Source of the DNA: JANNMJ01 sp031397815
Lineage (GTDB): Bacteria; Bacteroidota; Bacteroidia; Cytophagales; Hymenobacteraceae
Assembly: GCA_031397815.1 (NCBI GenBank)
Contig: JANNMJ010000020.1
Span: 1-48,131, forward strand
DNA length: 48,131 nt
Reading direction: 5' to 3'
Positions 41,649 through 48,131 of the stretch are shown here, piece by piece. Under the pieces are notes generated by a model. It was given only the letters and a program-made list of their open reading frames with translations. It ran no database searches and was not told where the DNA came from. A program made the translations under genes and the position numbers. How positions within the stretch are numbered: position 1 is the first letter of the stretch; each line of letters begins with the position of its first letter.

Positions 41649-42211
41649 TACCCGAGCAAGCTTTGTTTTCTGAGGAGTTGCCACAGTTCGGGGTTTTGAA
41701 TTTCTTCGGAAGAAGCTATTGGCTGCGGACTACGAAGCTCATTGTCGAAAACGCTCCACTCATCAACAGCGTTGCAATAGAATTCAAACAGATACCTCAG
41801 CGAAAGGTAGTAACGTCGCTGAACAGTAGCAGTAGGAATGAAGTGCCCACCCGCCGCTACACGACCTGCTACGCGCCGAATGCACTGTTCTGGATTGGGT
41901 AAGTAGAAGTACAGTAGATTGACTTCGTACCCTGCTTGTCGCCACTCTTTAATCAGAGACACATACACCCTTGTCGCCAAAGTCGTCTCGAACGCAAAAT
42001 CCTGCTGGGTAGCCACAAGCTCCCGCAAACGCGTCAACATTAGACGACCGGCCTGCATTGCCATTCCTTCCGCATTGAAAGCAGAAAGGCCAACGGCGAT
42101 ATGGTCGGCATTGACAAACTCGAAGGTTTGCAGGTATTGTGGCAGCAGCAACCGCGCTGCCGTCGTCTTACCCGCGCCATTCGGGCCAGCTAAAATCAGG
42201 CAGTTCGGCAT
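41648..42211 (-). CDS. Zeta-toxin-like P-loop kinase/ATPase
   Basis: 187 residues. Walker A GPNGAGKTT at 9-17, then FVNADHIAVGLSAF with a conserved Asp, and FAFETTLATRVYVSLIKEW, the pattern of zeta-toxin/COG4185 proteins. FYLPNPEQCIRRVAGRVAAGGHFIP supplies the arginine-rich lid region. Zeta toxins phosphorylate UDP-N-acetylglucosamine and block cell-wall synthesis; this group is often only annotated as ABC-type ATPase, so the target is inferred. It starts 13 bases behind feoB. Its base composition is visibly lower in GC than that of feoB, a sign of acquisition. Confidence 0.78.
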   Translation of the reverse strand: MPNCLILAGPNGAGKTTAARLLLPQYLQTFEFVNADHIAVGLSAFNAEGMAMQAGRLMLTRLRELVATQQDFAFETTLATRVYVSLIKEWRQAGYEVNLLYFYLPNPEQCIRRVAGRVAAGGHFIPTATVQRRYYLSLRYLFEFYCNAVDEWSVFDNELRSPQPIASSEEIQNPELWQLLRKQSLLG

Positions 42212-42224
42212 CTGAAAAGCAAAC

Positions 42225-44414
42225 TTACCGGAAGACCTGATACGTCAGCAGGGCGGCGAAATAGGCTAGCCCGCTCATCCAGATGAGCTGCGCGAAGGGC
42301 CAGCGCCACGAGTTCGTTTCGCGCCGGACTACCGCAATCGTACTCATGCACTGCATCGCGAAGACGTAGAACACGAGCAGCGAGAAGGCGCGGGCGGGCG
42401 TGAAAAACGGCGCCCCGTTGGCGTCTTTCGCATCCGCCAGCTTCTGCTGCACCGTGAGCGGATCGTCGGCGGCGTTCTGCCCGACGGCGTAAATCGTGCT
42501 CATCGTCCCCACAAAAACCTCGCGGGCGGCGAACGACGTGAGGAGCGCAATCCCAATCTTCCAGTCAAAGCCGAGCGGCCGGATTACTGGCTCAATGGCG
42601 TGGCCGAAGATGCCCGCGTAAGAGTTTTCCAGCCGAATAGCGGCGATTTCGGCCTCGAACCGCTCTTCATTCGGCTCGGCCTTGATGTCGCCGCGCATTG
42701 CGGCGGCGTAGTAGGCGCGGATGTTGGCGGTGGCGCGGTCCTGCCGACCGGGCGGGCCGTACGTGGCGAGCACCCAGAGAATCACCGAAATCGCCACAAT
42801 CACCTTCCCCGCTTCGAATACGAACGCGTTCACCTTCTGCCAAATCGTGATCCCCACGTTCTTCCAGCGCGGCCACTGATACGTCGGGAACTCCATGATG
42901 AAGTACGACTTCCCCCCGCGCGCCTTCAGCACCAGCCGCAGCAGCAGCCCGCTCACCAGCGCCCCCGCGAAACCGAGCGCGTACAGCCCCATCAACGCCA
43001 GCCCGCGCATACTGAGCAGGCCGAACACGGCGCGGTCGGGCACCACGAGCGCCACCAGAATCGTGAACACCGGCAGCCGCGCCGAGCACGAAATCAGCGG
43101 CGTCACGAAGATGGTAATCATACGGTCCTTCCAGCTCTCGATGGTGCGGGCGGCCATCACCGCCGGAACCGCGCACGCCGCCCCCGAAATGAGCGGCACC
43201 ACCGATTTGCCGCTCATGCCGAACGGCCGCATCACGCGGTCCATCAGGAACGTGACGCGCGCCATATAGCCGCTCTCTTCCAGAATGGCGATGAAGAAGA
43301 AGAGTAGCGCAATCTGCGGAATGAAAATCAGCACTCCGCCCAAACCCGCCAACACGCCATCGGTGAGCAGGCTGGTGAGTGGCCCGGCGGGTGCCCACGC
43401 CTGAATGGCCGCATTCAGCTTGGCTACGCCTGTGTCGATCAGCTCCATCGGCACCTGCGCCACCTTGAAGACGGCCTGAAACAGCAGCATCAGCACCACC
43501 ACGAAAATGACGTAGCCCCAGATGCGGTGCGTGAGCACTTGGTCGAGGCGGTTTGAAGCCGATTCGCCGCGCTCGGCGCGCTCCACGCGCACGGTGTCGA
43601 GGAGGATGTCGTTGAGGCGCGCGTACCGCGCAATGGTCTCCTGCGCCTGCTGGTCGACGGACTTGAACTGGTACCGGTCGGTTAGCTCGCGGAGATAGGC
43701 GCGGTCGTCGTCGGTGAGGTGGCTGAGGTGGCGCCACTGATGCGCGTAGAGCAGGGCGAGGTAATCGTTGCGCAGCTCGAAGTAGTACCGAATCTGGCGC
43801 ACCAGCACGAGCAGCTCATCCGGAATCGCGTAAAACGGTGCCTCGGCCGAGGGCGGCGGATTCTGCGCCACCACAATCTTGAGCGCCATCAGGCCGATGT
43901 TGCGCCGCGCATTGAGCGGCACCACGGGCACCCCCAGCTCCCGGCTCAGGGCTTCGACATCCACCCGCACCCCGCGCGCTTCCGCGACGTCCATCATCGT
44001 AAGCACGAGGACGGCCGGAATCTGCAAGTCGGCGAGCTGCGTAAACAGCAGCAGGTTGCGCCGCAGATTAGACGCATCGGCCGTGACGATGACAAAATCC
44101 GGGTACTGATCGCCTTTGCGGTTGTAGAGCAGATCGATGATGACCCGCTCATCGAGCGATTTGGGGTAGAGCGAGTACGTGCCGGGCAGGTCGAGCAGGT
44201 CGGCCTCGTGTTGCGGAGTCAGACGGCAACGGCCAGTTTTTTTATCGACCGTCACGCCCGGAAAATTCCCGACCCGCTGGTTCATCCCCGTCAGCGCGTT
44301 GAACAGCGACGACTTCCCCGAGTTCGGATTCCCCACCAACGCCACCCGCGAAATGCGGTGCGGCACCGGCGAGAGCACATCAGAAGCGGCGGCAGAGGTA
44401 CTACTGTTGGTCAT
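42225..44414 (-). CDS. feoB: Ferrous iron transport protein B
   Basis: A 729-residue inner-membrane Fe(II) transporter with an N-terminal G domain. G1 GNPNSGKS at 28-35, G3 DLPG at 75-78, and a G4 position that reads TMMD (139-142) where the family has NxxD. After the GDI region come two Gate motifs (GVLIFIPQIALLFFFIAILEESGYMARV and the later ILWVLATYG/SFAAREVFVGTM segments) and about ten transmembrane helices. Length is normal. feoA is 85 bases upstream on the same strand and a perfect promoter precedes feoA. Confidence 0.95.
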   Translation of the reverse strand: MTNSSTSAAASDVLSPVPHRISRVALVGNPNSGKSSLFNALTGMNQRVGNFPGVTVDKKTGRCRLTPQHEADLLDLPGTYSLYPKSLDERVIIDLLYNRKGDQYPDFVIVTADASNLRRNLLLFTQLADLQIPAVLVLTMMDVAEARGVRVDVEALSRELGVPVVPLNARRNIGLMALKIVVAQNPPPSAEAPFYAIPDELLVLVRQIRYYFELRNDYLALLYAHQWRHLSHLTDDDRAYLRELTDRYQFKSVDQQAQETIARYARLNDILLDTVRVERAERGESASNRLDQVLTHRIWGYVIFVVVLMLLFQAVFKVAQVPMELIDTGVAKLNAAIQAWAPAGPLTSLLTDGVLAGLGGVLIFIPQIALLFFFIAILEESGYMARVTFLMDRVMRPFGMSGKSVVPLISGAACAVPAVMAARTIESWKDRMITIFVTPLISCSARLPVFTILVALVVPDRAVFGLLSMRGLALMGLYALGFAGALVSGLLLRLVLKARGGKSYFIMEFPTYQWPRWKNVGITIWQKVNAFVFEAGKVIVAISVILWVLATYGPPGRQDRATANIRAYYAAAMRGDIKAEPNEERFEAEIAAIRLENSYAGIFGHAIEPVIRPLGFDWKIGIALLTSFAAREVFVGTMSTIYAVGQNAADDPLTVQQKLADAKDANGAPFFTPARAFSLLVFYVFAMQCMSTIAVVRRETNSWRWPFAQLIWMSGLAYFAALLTYQVFR

Positions 44415-44499
44415 CAGGCCCCAAATTCACACAAATTTTCAGGGAAGCGCCACGCGGGCAGCGGGGCCGTCGGGTGCCGAGGAGAAGGCGTCGGCCGAA

Positions 44500-44775
44500 T
44501 CAGTTTTTCAGCTGAATCGTCGCGGCTTCTTCCAATCGGAGCGAGAGCGTGTATTCCTCATCGCCGACCACCACCGTCACCGGCCCGCCGAGGGGCGCCC
44601 GCGAGCGCATCCGCACCTGCTGACCGGGCACACAGCCCATTTCCAGCAGCTTGAGCGCCATTTCTGGGTCGTGAAGGCAGCAGATGGTAGCTGCCTCACC
44701 GGGCCGCAAGTCGCGCAGACTTCGCTGCGCTACACGCGCCGCAGAAGCAGGAGTCGAGGGACGAGAAACAGCCAT
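44500..44775 (-). CDS. feoA: Ferrous iron transport protein A
   Basis: A 91-residue SH3-like cytoplasmic partner of FeoB. The family phrases SLRDLRPGEAATICCL, LKLLEMGCVPGQQVRM, and the closing LSLRLEEAATIQL (E. coli-type PL.RLEEA.IQV) are clear. It is first in a feoA-feoB-zeta-like operon. Confidence 0.92.
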   Translation of the reverse strand: MAVSRPSTPASAARVAQRSLRDLRPGEAATICCLHDPEMALKLLEMGCVPGQQVRMRSRAPLGGPVTVVVGDEEYTLSLRLEEAATIQLKN

Positions 44776-44824
44776 AGAGAAAGGAAGACCGACAGACCTT
44801 ATTTAGACTGCCTACAAACTGCTA

Positions 44825-44855
44825 CAAAGGTAGTCTGGTTCTCGGGGTAAGCCAA
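44825..44855 (-). promoter_or_regulatory. Consensus promoter of feoA-feoB
   Basis: Minus strand: TTG (44853-44855), 20-bp spacer, TACCTTTG (44825-44832), a perfect match. No Fur or DtxR box is evident by eye. Confidence 0.75.
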
Positions 44856-44913
44856 ATCGCCCTTTCTGAGCTGTTTGGCGAGGTGCGAAGGGATCTGGTT
44901 GAATTCTTGCAGA

Positions 44914-44944
44914 TTGCAAAAAGTGGAATTTTTCGCTAACTTTC
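44914..44944 (+). promoter_or_regulatory. Promoter of the CarboxypepD-like gene
   Basis: Plus strand: TTG (44914-44916), 20-bp spacer, TAACTTTC (44937-44944), one mismatch. It is divergent from the feoA promoter, and its start site supports ATG 44974. Confidence 0.58.
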
Positions 44945-44973
44945 GCCTGTCCTTAGCCCGCCGCTTCCTGCTT

Positions 44974-45879
44974 ATGTTGCTGAAAATCTACCCGTTTTAC
45001 CTTCTTTTCATCGGTTTTCTCCTCCTGAGTCAACCGGGATTGGCGCAAGTACCCGTGTACATTTCCGGGGAAGTGATCGAAAAAGGCAGCGATAAGCACT
45101 TGCCGCTGGCCATCATCACGCTGAGCGGTGAGCGCATCGGAACCAAAACCGACGCGCGCGGCTACTTCCGCCTGAACATGATGAAGGAGCACGCCACCGA
45201 CACGCTCGAAATCATGGCCGCTGGCTACATGCCCGCCCGCGTCCCCGTAGAGCGCGGCCCGGCGTCGGGCTGGGTCACGGCGGAGCTGGTCAAAAAATCG
45301 ACGGCGATCACCCGCGATGCCTCACAAGCTGCCCCGGCGGCGCCGAAACCGGTGATTTTGGGGTCGAAGGCGACGAAAAAGTCGGATGGGATGATGCAGG
45401 GCTACCCGGGCACCCAATACGCCCTCTGGATCAAGAACGAAAACCAAGCGGGCATCCTCAAGTCAGTGGGCTTCTTTATTGATGCGCTTGGCTTTCCGTC
45501 GGAGCCGTTTCGGCTGCGCATCTATAAGGCATTGCCCGGCGGCAAAGGCCCCGGCGAAGAGATGCTGACGGAGAAAATCGTGGTATCGTCGCCGAAAGGT
45601 GGGCAGTGGTTCAACATCGATGTCAGCAAGTACTACCTCACCCTCCCGCGCGACGGCATCTTCGTGGCGATGGAGTGGCTGGTAGCGGGTGAGTCGTTCG
45701 TCGCGACCGATTCCAAAGAGGAATACACGCCGTACGGGCAGATTCTCGCCCCCACCTACGAGTTCAAAGACAACCTGACCTGGACCTACTCCGTCGGGAA
45801 ACAATGGACGCCCCTCGCGTCTTTCGACAAGACCCGCACGATGAATGCGATGATTCGGGCGGAGGTGCTGGCGTTTTAG
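44974..45879 (+). CDS. Exported protein with carboxypeptidase-regulatory-like domain
   Basis: 301 residues. Signal peptide MLLKIYPFYLLFIGFLLLS to GLAQ. Residues about 22-110 form a CarboxypepD_reg-like beta-sandwich (VYISGEVIEKGSDKHLPLAIITL, IGTKTDARGYFRLNM, LEIMAAGYMPARV), as found at the N-terminus of many TonB receptors. The remainder is a separate beta-rich domain (LKSVGFFIDALGFPSEPFRLRIYK, FNIDVSKYYLTLPRDGIFVAMEW), with no barrel. Family-level function is unknown; a surface or periplasmic role is likely. No clear T9SS tail is seen at the C-terminus. Confidence 0.8.
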   Translation: MLLKIYPFYLLFIGFLLLSQPGLAQVPVYISGEVIEKGSDKHLPLAIITLSGERIGTKTDARGYFRLNMMKEHATDTLEIMAAGYMPARVPVERGPASGWVTAELVKKSTAITRDASQAAPAAPKPVILGSKATKKSDGMMQGYPGTQYALWIKNENQAGILKSVGFFIDALGFPSEPFRLRIYKALPGGKGPGEEMLTEKIVVSSPKGGQWFNIDVSKYYLTLPRDGIFVAMEWLVAGESFVATDSKEEYTPYGQILAPTYEFKDNLTWTYSVGKQWTPLASFDKTRTMNAMIRAEVLAF

Positions 45880-45923
45880 CTGCCGCTTTCCGCCTGATTT
45901 TCCGCCCGATTTCTGCCTGACCT

Positions 45924-45954
45924 TTGCTTTATTACTTGACCTCCCGTACCTTTG
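45924..45954 (+). promoter_or_regulatory. Consensus promoter of rpsU
   Basis: TTG (45924-45926), 20-bp spacer, TACCTTTG (45947-45954), a perfect match followed by CGGCCC. The rpsU start is 70 bases downstream. Confidence 0.75.
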
Positions 45955-46023
45955 CGGCCCGCCGCCGCGTTCGGTCGGCGTCAGATTCGATTTTTCGCCC
46001 TCACAAGGACCGTCCGTAGCCCG

Positions 46024-46218
46024 ATGATCATCATTCAGATCAAAGACAACGAAACCGTTGATCGCGCTTTGAAGCGCTTCAAAAAGAAATTTGAGAAGAC
46101 CGGCGTAATGCGCCAGCTCCGCTCGCGCTCGTTTTTCCAGAAGCCTTCGGTAACGAAAAAGAAACAACGCGAGAAAGCCGTCTACCGTCTGCAAATGCAG
46201 ACGCAGGAAACCGTTTAA
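46024..46218 (+). CDS. rpsU: 30S ribosomal protein bS21
   Basis: 64 residues, MIIIQIKDNETVDRALKRFK and on to the basic C-terminus (KKKQREKAVYRLQMQ). bS21 helps mRNA docking near the anti-Shine-Dalgarno region; in Bacteroidota it helps hide that region, in line with the lack of SD sequences here. ATG 46024 is chosen. A consensus promoter and a strong terminator frame it. The order rpsU-xerC-hpf is conserved in the phylum. Confidence 0.95.
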   Translation: MIIIQIKDNETVDRALKRFKKKFEKTGVMRQLRSRSFFQKPSVTKKKQREKAVYRLQMQTQETV

Positions 46219-46251
46219 GGCGCTTCCTTCACGGCTTCTGCCCGCTGATTC

Positions 46252-46286
46252 AAAGCCAGCCTCCCATCCGGGGGCTGGCTTTTTTC
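46252..46286 (+). terminator. Intrinsic terminator after rpsU
   Basis: Arms AAAGCCAGCCTCCC and GGGGGCTGGCTTT with loop ATCC, followed by six or more T. A textbook hairpin. Confidence 0.82.
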
Positions 46287-46411
46287 GTATCTATACGGTA
46301 TCTTAGACGTTATCAGGCGCATTAGTCGGTCATCAGCTCGTCCGGTCGTCCTTACCTTCTCTCTTCGCGCTTGCGGCCGGTTGCGGCCAGTTGCGGCTGT
46401 CCTGCTTTCCT

Positions 46412-47296
46412 ATGATGGAGTTATTCTTTGCCTATCTGAAGCACGAGCGCCGGTTTTCGCCGCACACGATCAAGTCGTATGAGGTGGATTTGGGGCAGTT
46501 TTCTGCTTACCTGCGTACTACTTACGAGCTGGAGAACCCCGCCGAGGCGACGCACCACCTGATTCGGTCGTGGTTGATTTCGTTGGTTCAGAAGAACCTC
46601 GACCCCCGCTCGGTGGCGCGTAAAGTGGCTTGTTTGCGCACCTATTACCGGTTTTTGCTGCGCGAAGGCACTTTGCAGCTGAACCCGATGCAGAAGGTGG
46701 TGGCGCCGAAAATAGCGAAGAAAGTGCCCGAGTTCATCCCCGAAGACGCCTTGGCTCGCCTCCTCGACGGGACGGCCTTTGAGGATACGTTTGAGGGCTG
46801 GCGCGACCGCGCCATTCTGGAGCTGCTCTATGGCGCCGGAATGCGGCGGGCCGAGCTGGTGGGCCTGCGGCATCAGGATTTGAACCTCTACCAACGCACC
46901 GTCCGGATTTTGGGGAAGGGGAACAAGGAGCGCATCGTGCCGCTGCCGCAGGGCGTGATGACGAACGTGGAGCGCTACATCGAGTTGAAGCGCACCACCG
47001 GCGCCGACACCTCCCCGACCGCCCCCTTACTCGTCACGGATAAAAAAGAAGCCCTGTACCCGGAGTTTGTCTACCGCGCCGTTCGGCGGTATTTGCGCCT
47101 GACTACCACGGCCCCAGCGGCGCATCCGCACGCCCTGCGGCACTCGCTGGCGACGCATCTACTTAATCGTGGCGCCGACCTCAACGCCATTAAAGAGATT
47201 CTCGGGCACGCCTCCCTCGCTGCTACTCAGGTGTATACCCACGCGGGCATCGAGCGGCTGAAAAGCGTATTTGACAAAGCGCATCCGAAGGCCTAA
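46412..47296 (+). CDS. xerC: Tyrosine recombinase XerC
   Basis: 294 residues. The N-terminal SAM-like core-binding domain (1-95; HERRFSPHTIKSYEVDL) precedes the catalytic domain with Arg145 (YGAGMRRAEL), Lys169 (GKGNKER), His240 and Arg243 (HPHALRHSLATHLL), His266 (LGHASLAATQ) and nucleophile Tyr275. It resolves chromosome dimers at dif with XerD. Being next to rpsU and hpf makes the housekeeping enzyme, not a phage integrase, the clear reading. Start at ATG 46412 or the adjacent ATG 46415. Confidence 0.93.
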   Translation: MMELFFAYLKHERRFSPHTIKSYEVDLGQFSAYLRTTYELENPAEATHHLIRSWLISLVQKNLDPRSVARKVACLRTYYRFLLREGTLQLNPMQKVVAPKIAKKVPEFIPEDALARLLDGTAFEDTFEGWRDRAILELLYGAGMRRAELVGLRHQDLNLYQRTVRILGKGNKERIVPLPQGVMTNVERYIELKRTTGADTSPTAPLLVTDKKEALYPEFVYRAVRRYLRLTTTAPAAHPHALRHSLATHLLNRGADLNAIKEILGHASLAATQVYTHAGIERLKSVFDKAHPKA

Positions 47297-47385
47297 CTTA
47301 CCGCCGTTATCCGCCAAAAGCGCACGAACGCGCACGCTCGGCGGCTAGTATTTCTCTTTTCCCGTTCACTAACCCCGTTTGCTGT

Positions 47386-47682
47386 ATGAAGCTGCAAATG
47401 CACTCGGTTCACTTTGATGCGGACCGCAAACTGTTGGATTTCATTCAAGAGAAGGCCAATAAGCTCGATCAGTTTTACGACCGAATCACTGAGGGTGAAG
47501 TCTTTCTGCGCCTGAACAACGAAGGCGTTCAGAATAAAACCGTGGAAATCAAGCTGATGGTGCCGGGCGCCATTCTGTACTCCGACGGCTCGGCTGGCTC
47601 TTTCGAGGCGGCGACCGACGAGGTGCTGGAAGCCCTTCGTCAACAGCTCAAAAAACATAAAGAGAAGCAGAAGGCGCACTAA
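47386..47682 (+). CDS. hpf: Ribosome hibernation promoting factor (HPF/RaiA family)
   Basis: A 98-residue short-form HPF. It shows MKLQMHSVHFDADRKLLDFI, KANKLDQFYDRITEGEVFLRL, VEIKLMVPGAILYSDGSAGSFEAATDEVLEALRQQLKKHKEK. Binds the 30S decoding region in slow growth, silencing ribosomes. In Bacteroidota it follows xerC. Its normal neighbours downstream, tRNA genes and tuf, are missing here. Confidence 0.93.
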   Translation: MKLQMHSVHFDADRKLLDFIQEKANKLDQFYDRITEGEVFLRLNNEGVQNKTVEIKLMVPGAILYSDGSAGSFEAATDEVLEALRQQLKKHKEKQKAH

Positions 47683-47726
47683 CAGACGCCTACTCTGGTC
47701 GGTCTTCGCCTTCTTCCGAAGCCGGG

Positions 47727-47774
47727 ACCGCACGACGGCCCCCCCCGCGTCAATCGCGGGGGGCCGGCGTGCGG
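47727..47774. terminator. Very strong GC hairpin after hpf
   Basis: Arms ACCGCAC.ACGGCCCCCCCCGCG and CGCGGGGGGCCGGCGTGCGGT with loop TCAAT, with a small bulge (eight C against six G). No T-run follows at once, so it could be a terminator or part of a join. Confidence 0.5.
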
Positions 47775-47818
47775 TTGGGGGCGATGCAGTTTGAAAAAAA
47801 CAGAAAAAAGGTTTATGA

Positions 47819-47892
47819 ATAAGTTCGTTTGTTTTTACAACAAACATTTTGAACTTATGCTACGGATGATAATTGGAAAAGCGTGAACTTAT
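47819..47892 (+). promoter_or_regulatory. Candidate operator in front of the ROK gene
   Basis: ATAAGTTC (47819-47826) and GAACTTAT (47851-47858) are perfect inverted arms, with inner GTTTGTT and AACAAAC, and a third GAACTTAT lies at 47885-47892, two bases before the ATG. Palindromes of this kind in front of ROK genes are typical autoregulatory operators. Confidence 0.55.
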
Positions 47893-47893
47893 A

Positions 47894-48131
47894 ATGAAAA
47901 GAATATATTTGCAAAAAGCAAAAACACAAATCGCCCGTCCAAATACGATTCGGGACATCAATAAGCAGATAGTTCTAAATTATGTTCGCGACCGTTCGCC
48001 GATCTCGCGTGCCGAGATCGCACGGGAAACTGCGCTTCAAAGGTCAACGGTTTCAGCTATCGTTGACGATCTGCATCATATCGGGCTGATCGAGGAGATC
48101 GGAACAGGCGATTCGACCGGTGGTAGAAAAC
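47894..48131 (+). CDS. ROK-family transcriptional repressor, 5' part only
   Basis: The first 79 codons of a protein cut by the window end. It starts MKRIYLQKAKTQIARPNT and has the winged helix-turn-helix phrase INKQIVLNYVRDRSPISRAE, RSTVSAIVDDLHHIGLIEE and TGGRK typical of XylR/NagC-type ROK repressors, where a sugar-kinase-like domain would follow. It should repress carbohydrate genes. The A/T-rich leader (47800-47893) differs from the rest of the window, and this gene is not expected behind hpf in Bacteroidota; sequences of this style are familiar to me from Acidobacteriota, which is an impression, not a search result. Confidence 0.8.
   Translation, partial: MKRIYLQKAKTQIARPNTIRDINKQIVLNYVRDRSPISRAEIARETALQRSTVSAIVDDLHHIGLIEEIGTGDSTGGRK

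Noticed and set aside
42667..44654. Two long open frames (42667-43737 minus, 43719-44654 plus) overlapping feoB
   Set aside because: Shadows of feoB in other frames; Arg/His/Pro-rich with no family resemblance.
46412..47296. Phage or integron integrase
   Set aside because: Position between rpsU and hpf is the housekeeping xerC place in Bacteroidota; no attachment site or cassette is nearby.
47683..47893. tRNA genes expected after hpf
   Set aside because: No cloverleaf with T-loop GTTCRA and matching acceptor stem can be drawn; only a GC hairpin is present.

Overview
The window looks like chromosomal DNA from a GC-rich member of the Bacteroidota, most likely a Cytophagales/Hymenobacteraceae-type organism. 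The evidence is: several promoters matching the Bacteroidota consensus (TTG, 19-20 bp, TAnnTTTG), a near absence of Shine-Dalgarno sequences, a type IX secretion (T9SS) C-terminal sorting domain, a gliding lipoprotein GldD, DUF6089/PorG-like barrels, a 29-residue AURKAIP1/COX24-type ribosomal protein, and phylum-typical gene orders. The genus is inference; no rRNA or tRNA gene is visible.

Layout. 1-4300: an outer-membrane barrel, then on the minus strand rng (RNase G), the tiny basic ribosomal protein, a membrane-anchored TPR protein and the HU-type protein. 4500-13230: a very large T9SS-exported adhesin with five IPT/TIG domains, then mutY, ssb, gldD and recG. 13400-16020: a small exported protein with a consensus promoter, a secreted protein of unknown role, and mscL. 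16100-30580 (minus strand): rluD, two OmpH/Skp chaperones, bamA, uppS, three DUF6089 (PorG-like) barrels, nadK, a one-POTRA Omp85 protein, a CBS protein, an alpha/beta hydrolase, a TrpG/PabA amidotransferase and a YqeY protein. This is an envelope-biogenesis locus: UppS makes the lipid carrier, Skp-like chaperones escort barrels, BamA inserts them, and the PorG-like proteins connect to T9SS, which also uses GldD and would export the adhesin.

30880-38350: pdxJ, a 700-bp repeat island, the selenouridine pair mnmH-selD (split by a MITE-like palindrome), a small membrane protein, and a TPR histidine kinase followed by a LytTR response regulator. 38350-46220: a striking purine/pyrimidine inverted repeat, an esterase, a Tat-type nitroreductase-like protein, an RsmI-like methyltransferase, feoA-feoB with a zeta-toxin-like ATPase and small partner behind it, a CarboxypepD-like exported protein, and rpsU. 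46400-47680: xerC and hpf.

The last 240 bases carry the start of a ROK-family repressor with its own palindromic operator. In Bacteroidota, rpsU-xerC-hpf is normally followed by tRNA genes and tuf, so this end is either a foreign insertion or an assembly join. The least explained parts are the repeat island (31703-32200), the inverted repeat at 38354-38551 and the zeta-like two-gene module behind feoB.
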